A DNA stretch of 64,000 bases from Oscheius tipulae. Its lineage: Eukaryota > Nematoda > Chromadorea > Rhabditida > Rhabditidae. Below, one piece after another: positions 58,304-64,000 of this stretch. The translations under genes were made by a program, and so were the position numbers. The stretch spans positions 8,855,501 to 8,919,500 of the forward strand of contig JASJZH010000002.1 in NCBI GenBank assembly GCA_037178975.1, given 5' to 3'. The number at the start of each line of letters is the position of its first letter. Within the stretch, counting starts at the first letter, position 1. A model generated the notes under the pieces. That model was not told the DNA's origin. It worked only from the letters and a program-made list of their open reading frames with translations, and ran no database searches.

Positions 58304-60692
58304 ATGATTGCCGACAAGTCGGACATCTTCTCTGACAAGCTGGAAATGAAGAAGGTCCCATCGACTGCTTCTTCCTCAACGGACTGTGAAGTCGTCGGCC
58401 AAGAGACAGAGACAAAATGGAGGGCTGTAGCTCTAGCCGGGGTGGTAACTTTTCTCTCCGCTGTCGAGAATACCGTCGTCGGGATGGCTGAATGGCCCTA
58501 CATGAAAACTATTGATCCTGAGGCAACTTCGGCTTTTTTCGGAGTGGCCTCATCTGTTTCCAAATGCGGACATGCTCTATTCGCTCTCGTTTTCTCGTAC
58601 TGGTGCTACAGGAGTCAGTCAGTCAGGTAGAGAGAGAGAGAGAGAGAGAGTTTGGAACCGTATCAATTCTTCAGAGGACCTCTGATCGCCGGCAGAATCC
58701 TGGCATTTTTCGCCTGCTGCATCTATCTATGCGTCGAGTTTGTGCCTTCTGGCAGAAGATATCTGATGATGATTTGCTACCTGTTATTTGGAATTGCTGC
58801 CAGTAAGTGACATCATACCTATCGTATCCACTAAATTTAGGTAGCTCAGCAATACTGAGAGTCTACGTGGTAATGTTCAGTTCACATGCCCATCGGTCCA
58901 AGGCCTATGCGGCCATTGTGGTAGCCAATATGATTTCGATTGTTATTGGACCTGGTGGGTGGATATTGTTTTTTTATAGAGACATAGACACAGAGAGACA
59001 GATATGATAGAGAGTTTAGTGTGTCAACTGATCTTCTCCGGAATATCCTACCCTGGATTCGAGATCCTTCCCGGTATTCACTTCCATCTCTACTCGGCAC
59101 CGGTCTGGATCGCCTCTGCCACTAACTTTGTTTCCATCGCAATCATCTACTTCGTGCTGGATGAGATGCCCAAGAGAGTCAAGAGTCTGGAGAAGAGTCT
59201 TGGAGGATTCAATCTGGAGACATTGAAAGCCAAATTTTCAAAACTGATGACCCTTAATCTATGCTGGTCGCTGGTCATACTCTGCTGGATCCAGAAGATT
59301 GTGGCCAATCTGGCTGTCGTGACTCTCCAGACCATAACCTCGCCCCTGATGATGGTATCTTTCGGTTGGAGTGGGGAGATGACTGTCCGGGTAATGTCTC
59401 TCTGTCTGGGAACAGTCGGAATCCTGTCTCTGGCTGTCGCCTTCCTCTTCATGGCCACCAGTTTCAGTCACAAGTCTGTCACATTTTTTGCAAAAGAACC
59501 AAAAAGTTTAGGGTCTCACCCCGTGTCTCCTTCCTCTTCTCACTCGTAATCTCGATCATCATGTACGTCTGCTCCTATCCGTATCCGAAAATCAGTCACG
59601 ATATTCCCGTCTACAACGGTGAGTCAGATGCTTTGATGGGGTCCGGGAACAGACATCATGGGATTTTCCCTTACAAGCGAAGGTTTTTTGCCGCCCCCTA
59701 AATATCAACATAAACCCGGTGCCGTTAAAACGGGTTTCAACGAGCGGACTATAGCTGGAAAAAGTTAGGTATTGGGAAGGCCGACTATCAAAAGTTTCTA
59801 GCTTTTAGCAGTGAAAATAAAGCAACGACAGAGTCAAGCTTGAAATAAGTAAATAAGAAGGTTGTCCAAAGAGGGGGATCGAACCAAAATTAAGTTTTTC
59901 AGCAGAGCGCATAGGCTCTGCACCACTCGCGCTGAAAGATGCGCTGAATATTCAAGCTCAAGGGGCCCCAGTTCAGCTCGAAATCTGGAAACGGGAACGC
60001 TCCAGAGGACAGTAGACATACATCCATTCATCAGCTAAAAATGTGGGAAACACCACCATTTTCGATGGTCTTCCTAACGGCACCGGGCTCATGCTGATAT
60101 CTGGGGGCGACAAAAAACCTTCCCTTGTTAGTCGAGAAAGCGATTAGACGGAAAGTGTTCTTCCCAGGGTGGAAAAGTAGAGATTGGACTATTGCCTAAT
60201 GTCAGCATGGTTGAGGGGGAGGGTGGCTGGTTTTTGGGTTTAATAGGATAGAGAGAATGTGACAGTAACAGTGACAGGAGTTCAAAGCAACTTGTTCAGC
60301 TACAACTCGCTCTGGCTGCAACTCCTTGGAATATGACTGGTGTGAGACAAACCAAGCCACCTGGCCGACAATTTTCATCCCTGTCATTGTCGGCGTCATG
60401 GGAGTCGGTCTCCCCATGGCTCAGATCTCCTTGGATACAATCTACTCCCGCATCTTGGGCAAAATCGACCAGACTGTTTTGCAAGGCGTCATTGTGGCAG
60501 CTGAGGATGTTGTTCTTATTTTAGGACCTCTCTACTCATCGTGAGTATGAAAAACTGAAAAGCTATGCTACTTTTAGGGGAATGTTCTCCTCTTACGGAC
60601 AAGGAACTCTATGGTTTTGGAACGGATTGGTTACTGTAGCCGGTGCTGGCCTTTGGATCTTCTTCTTCAGAAAGCTCAAGTGCTACAACTAA
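58304..60692 (+). CDS. MFS transporter (MFSD8-like)
   Basis: Seven exons: 58304-58626, 58675-58802, 58841-58954, 59020-59473, 59512-59618, 60300-60540, 60578-60692; phases agree, 493 residues. Multi-pass transporter of the major facilitator superfamily, closest in style to the lysosomal MFSD8/CLN7 group that is expanded in nematodes; substrate unknown. A polar N-terminal tail precedes helix 1 (ALAGVVTFLSAVENTVVGMA), with WPYMKTIDPEATSAFFGVAS, FSYWCYRSQSVRGPLIAGR (loop 2-3 signature), a loop RAYVVMFSSHAHRSKAYAA-like stretch (RVYVVMFSSHAHRSKA) and IGPVCQLIF. The last helix ends KLKCYN. The ATG is 1 nt after TTTCCAG (probable trans-splice acceptor). Intron 5 (681 bp) holds a MITE. AATAAA follows the stop at 60768-60773. 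Confidence 0.9.
59674..60127. mobile_element. MITE-like element with TTA flanks
   Basis: The inverted ends run about 50 bp: left CAAGCGAAGGTTTTTTGCCG and AACCCGGTGCCGTTA; right, complementary with few mismatches. TTA flanks both ends (59671-59673 and 60128-60130), as for PIF/Harbinger-type target sites. The 454-bp body has a tRNA-like segment near 59870-59950 (minus strand GGTTCGATCCCCC). No coding capacity. It lies in MFS intron 5. Confidence 0.75.
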
Positions 60693-60767
60693 TCTTTTTC
60701 GATGAAAAAAAGGTGAATTTGACGGGTCTACCGTTTAACATAATAACATATCTGTATATGCAGACCG

Positions 60768-60773
60768 AATAAA
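60768..60773 (+). terminator. poly(A) signal of the MFS gene
   Basis: AATAAA, 76 nt after the stop. Confidence 0.6.
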
Positions 60774-61602
60774 CTTGAGAGACAGCGAGAGGCTGAGAGA
60801 GGGAGACAGAGGGACAGAGAGACAGGGAGGGATCTCTTCAGATATTCTGAACCAAGAAGAAAATAGACTATGCATTTTGCCATTGTTTTTGACCACCGTC
60901 GGAAGAAATCGGATACTCTTGAGCAAACAGTCTTGCCGCACAGACACAATCGAGGTTTGTCCACAATGACCATCTCTATAATAATACTTCCATTCTCTGC
61001 ACGGTTTACGATTCCAAAAATTCTTGTTATCATTCCCATGGTCTTGGAATCCCAGAATGGGAACCTGGCTTGTGCAGAAGGTTGTAAATCAGCTTACGTA
61101 TTAGTTGAACTTTAATTTAGAAGGCTTCGTGCACAATCAAAATAGTTTTGAGCTGTCTGATCCGTGCTTTACTCTTCTGTTTCTGTGTCTATCTGTCTCT
61201 CTGTCACACAGGCTATTGAAGTCATATAATTTGACTGACGACCTTGGATTGGCGTCCCTTCCCATGTTTGGTCAGCCTCCTATGTTACAAGGCGAAACTC
61301 AAAGCTGTAGGCGTTTGTTTGTACAGCTTCCGAGTCCAAATTCTTTCAACTTTTCCTATAAGCTGAAAATACCTCTCCAAAATCGTCATTTTCCCACCAA
61401 GATGTCTCTTCAAGTGTTCCTCCCAGAGCTCAATTTCGTCTTCTGCTTGTGGTGGGCCCCCACCCTTCTTCCAATCCTCCCCCACTCTATTTACATTTGA
61501 CAGAGACACAACGTCACGTTCTTTTGTTCCTCGTCAATCAGTGGGAGAGAGAGTGTGTGTTAGGTGGGTTGTTCAGGAGAAGAGAACCTAATATCCGTTC
61601 AG
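60774..61602. other. intergenic, nothing firm
   Basis: AGAGAC-rich at 60775-60830. The minus-strand frame at 61509-61285 (ELWEEHLKRHLGGKMTILER) looks protein-like but has no splice or family support. Upstream exons of the receptor gene could lie here. Confidence 0.35.
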
Positions 61603-63339
61603 ATGCGATCTGCAGTCGTCGCCGGCCAGCAGATTATGCACTTCTTTGTCTATTTCAACACATCTGAAGCTGTCGTGGATGGCTCGTGGCCAATCTATGC
61701 TGCTATTACCCTGGTAGAGGCTGTTGGCATCTTTTTGAGGTCAGTCTTGGCTAGAGAGACTATGCAACAGAGAGACAGTAAGACAGAGTTAGACCAAGAC
61801 GGAGAGACAAATTAACAGAGAGATAGAGAGACAGATCCTCTTTTCAAAAAAGGAAACCTTCTCTTTTAGCTACTTCTACCTATTTTTTATCATCTACCTC
61901 ATGCACAAAACCGCAGCCTTGCACTTTAACCTACGACTCATTTGGACCATGATGGGCTGCGAATACTTTACACAACTGGCTTCGCGGAGTTTCGAAATAT
62001 ACTTCATGTTCAAAGGAGGTCCGGTATCTGAAGGTGTGGGACACGAATCTTGCTGTATAGAACCAGTTAAGGCTTTCTCCTCGCGTCGTACGTCAGATGT
62101 ACTACCTATTTTATTGGTAGGGTCATTTCTTAAAGAGAGTACTTGAAGTTTAGTTTCACTCCTTCTACCTTCACTAGTTGCCGAACGAGCTTGCGCTTCA
62201 TATTTCCTGGAAGATTATGAAAAAAAGAAACGTCTGTGGATTTCCGCAATTATTGTTACGCTGAACATTTTCTCGTCAATTATCATGTCCTACTTCTTTC
62301 ATCAAGGTGAGGGAGAAAGAGAGACAGAGACAGAGACTTTCAGTTTCCTCCACTCTCGGCCTGCACATCGCCATGCTACTTGTCAACATTCTGGCCTCGG
62401 TCGGCCTGCACCTTTTGGAACGATTCAATAAACGGAAGCATCGACACTATGAGGGCAAGATGGGTCTGCCCAAATATATCCTCAGCGAGAAGTATCAGAT
62501 TGCGGAAAATCTGAAGACTTTCGAGGTAGGCGAGAGAAGATTGTAACTGAAGATCTGTTTCGAAACGCTGACTATGACGTGAATTTACAGATCTTGAAGA
62601 CGATGGTCAATGCGGTAACCCTGCTCAATCTGGTCAGTACTGTCCTGCTGGCTCTGGATAATTATGAATTCTCCATAGCCACCGCAAACATGATTGTGAC
62701 TATTTTCAACATTACCATTTTGATGTGAGTTTCGGCGTGGACCGCCAAAATGGCATCCGCTCAACCCTAGCCTTTGTTTTACCATTACTCCGTCCAGTCC
62801 ATTTTACTCATTTTGAGCGTAAATGAAGCTCAGATTCGTGATCAGCGCTCTCGAAAACCCCCAGAAATCGAATACAAAAGAGCTATGTCTCGGCGGAAAA
62901 AGAGCTAAATTAACCCTGGTGACGATTGTACTCCAAGCGAATGCGTTAGCCACTAGGCCACGGTACAAGGAGAACATCAGGAAACGTAGGCGCTTTTACG
63001 TTTGCAGATGTTTTCGATGGCTCTGAACCAGGTCGTGGTATTAGTTTTTCTTCAAAAAGCGATATTAGATCACTTTTTCGCCCATGTTTCTTACAATATA
63101 CGAAGAGACAGGAACTTTTCCATTTCAGTTACGGAACGACAGGAATAACAGTGATGTTTGTCTGCAATCGACCGTGGCTTCTTCTCGCTAAAAAGATCCT
63201 TTCTCGAATGAAGAAGACGTCCTCTGTTACCGATGAGCTCAGTCAGACTGTCGACTTCCAATCAGAAACCCGTGTCTATTTCGACCAGCTCGCTTCCGAT
63301 TGGGACAGGCAGTTCCAAGAGACACGACGATTAAAGTAG
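61603..63339 (+). CDS. Sre-like chemoreceptor GPCR
   Basis: Six exons: 61603-61739, 61870-62018, 62178-62306, 62344-62525, 62591-62724, 63129-63339; phases agree, 313 residues. Seven-helix receptor of the nematode serpentine type, expected in chemosensory cilia; ligand unknown. It resembles class epsilon (Sre): a helix with MHKTAALHFNLRLIW, FEIYFMFKGVAERACASYF, FLEDYEKKKRLWIS after helix 4, and the block LSEKYQIAENLKTFEILKTM before helix 6. Helix 7 precedes a long polar tail ending QFQETRRLK. The ATG is directly after TTCAG, so trans-splicing or a missing upstream exon is possible; the N-terminus looks slightly short for the family. Intron 5 (404 bp) contains a full SINE copy. Confidence 0.82.
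62795..63110 (-). repeat. tRNA-derived SINE, most complete copy
   Basis: The minus strand has GGCCTAGTGGCTAACGCATT near 62945 (A-box like). The plus-strand tail GATGTTTTCGATGGCTCTGA and TTTCTTCAAAAAGCGATAT lies at 63005-63065. It shares modules with the copies at 12.3, 14.4 and 20.6 kb. Inside the last intron of the Sre-like gene. Confidence 0.6.
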
Positions 63340-64000
63340 TTCCACTGTTGCACAATGCCTTTTTCTCACGGTTCCGCTCGATCAAATTTGCTCGATGAAT
63401 AATTGCGTCTTGGAGAGACAATTAGGCGCGAATAGTTGATGAGTCAGAAGTATAGCTGGCCATGTAGTCAATCCTGGACGATTCCCTTGTTGTTTACGAC
63501 GCTTCCCTACTTACGAAATTCATACATTTTGAAGATACGAGGGGACCATGGTCTTTCCTTTGCCTTTCATGATTTTTGGTGTTGTCAAAAACAGATGGTC
63601 CCTTTAGAAATCCGAAGAAACAAAGGACATATCTGTCTTTCTGCCTCCCTGTCTCTGTCTCTCCATGTCTCTATGTCATTGTCACTGCAGATCCTCGGTT
63701 AACTTTAGTCGGCAGATAAACTGTCATCACAATTGTTTTCCCTTGACGTTTAACTTGTTATCCCCCACATTAGAAGCCCCTTACGTAATCTTCGAAATCT
63801 GGAGAGGAAGAGCCTCGGCTTCTGAATGCCTCCCGTCGGGGACTCTATTGATCCCGCTCGTGCCCCCCACTCTCTCCTCGGAGTCCTTTTTATTGCCAAT
63901 AACTGCCCATAGCCTCACTTTTCTGCTTCCAGGTCACTTCCTTCGAGAGATAGAAAGAGTAAAGTTCATTCCGAGTCCCTTTTTTCTTTTTTGAAAGCTG
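63340..64000. other. window end, no supported gene
   Basis: A TCTGTCTCTCCATGTCTC run lies near 63640-63680. The open frame at 63665-63994 has no family resemblance. Confidence 0.4.

Noticed and set aside
1-64000. CRISPR arrays, bacterial operons, ribosome binding sites
   Set aside because: Spliced genes, nematode families and poly(A) signals show a eukaryotic nuclear sequence; no regular spacer-repeat array seen.

Overview
The window looks like nuclear DNA from a nematode. It holds a cuticle collagen with the nematode N-terminal block, an MLT-10 family moulting protein with tetrapeptide -SP- repeats, an EGL-27 (BAH-ELM2-SANT-GATA finger) regulator, two nematode-type UDP-glucuronosyltransferases, an Sre-like chemoreceptor and a family 92 glycosyltransferase. 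Introns are mostly 34-70 bp. Several start codons sit 0-3 nt after a 3' splice acceptor, as expected for spliced-leader trans-splicing. I cannot name a genus. Gene models were built by hand from splice signals, reading phase and family similarity, and exon phases agree in the models for which I give complete exon lists.

Layout. 0.8-1.4 kb: small secreted protein, possibly beta/gamma-crystallin-like (+). 1.8-3.0 kb: cuticle collagen (-). 3.5-4.9 kb: decayed SH2 tyrosine kinase (+) and a decayed retrotransposon integrase (-). 5.2-10.5 kb: a Helitron with a split RepHel gene (-) carrying one frameshift. 11.0-11.3 kb: TIL-domain inhibitor (+). 11.4-14.9 kb: mlt-10-like gene of 14 exons (-). 15.3-15.9 kb: unrecognised CxxC gene (+). 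16.1-20.4 kb: two tandem UGT genes (-), then a third UGT exon fragment caught between SINE halves. 21.5-29.0 kb: egl-27 (-). 29.0-42.06 kb: about 13 kb with no gene I can support. 42.07-44.14 kb: TBC-domain RabGAP (+), convergent with ALG6 glucosyltransferase at 44.2-49.5 kb (-). 51.1-53.4 kb: TMCO4/DUF726 protein (+). 53.5-53.8 kb: second TIL gene (-). 54.2-55.7 kb: GT92 glycosyltransferase (-). 58.3-60.7 kb: MFS transporter (+). 61.6-63.3 kb: Sre-like receptor (+).

No operon-like block or single pathway joins these genes. Themes are cuticle and moulting (collagen, mlt-10), protease inhibition (two TIL genes), glycan work (ALG6, GT92), detoxification (UGTs), membrane traffic (TBC, TMCO4) and chromatin (egl-27). 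The repeat landscape is the least ordinary part: AGAGAC/GTCTCT microsatellite-like sequence in many introns of unrelated genes, a tRNA-derived SINE family sitting in introns, MITE-like elements with TTAA or TTA target duplications, a perfect 44-bp palindrome and a dispersed minisatellite. I did not find a clear-cut new multi-gene system. The best leads are the SINE-UGT chimera, the intron repeats, and the two unrecognised or weakly recognised genes at 0.8-1.4 and 15.3-15.9 kb.
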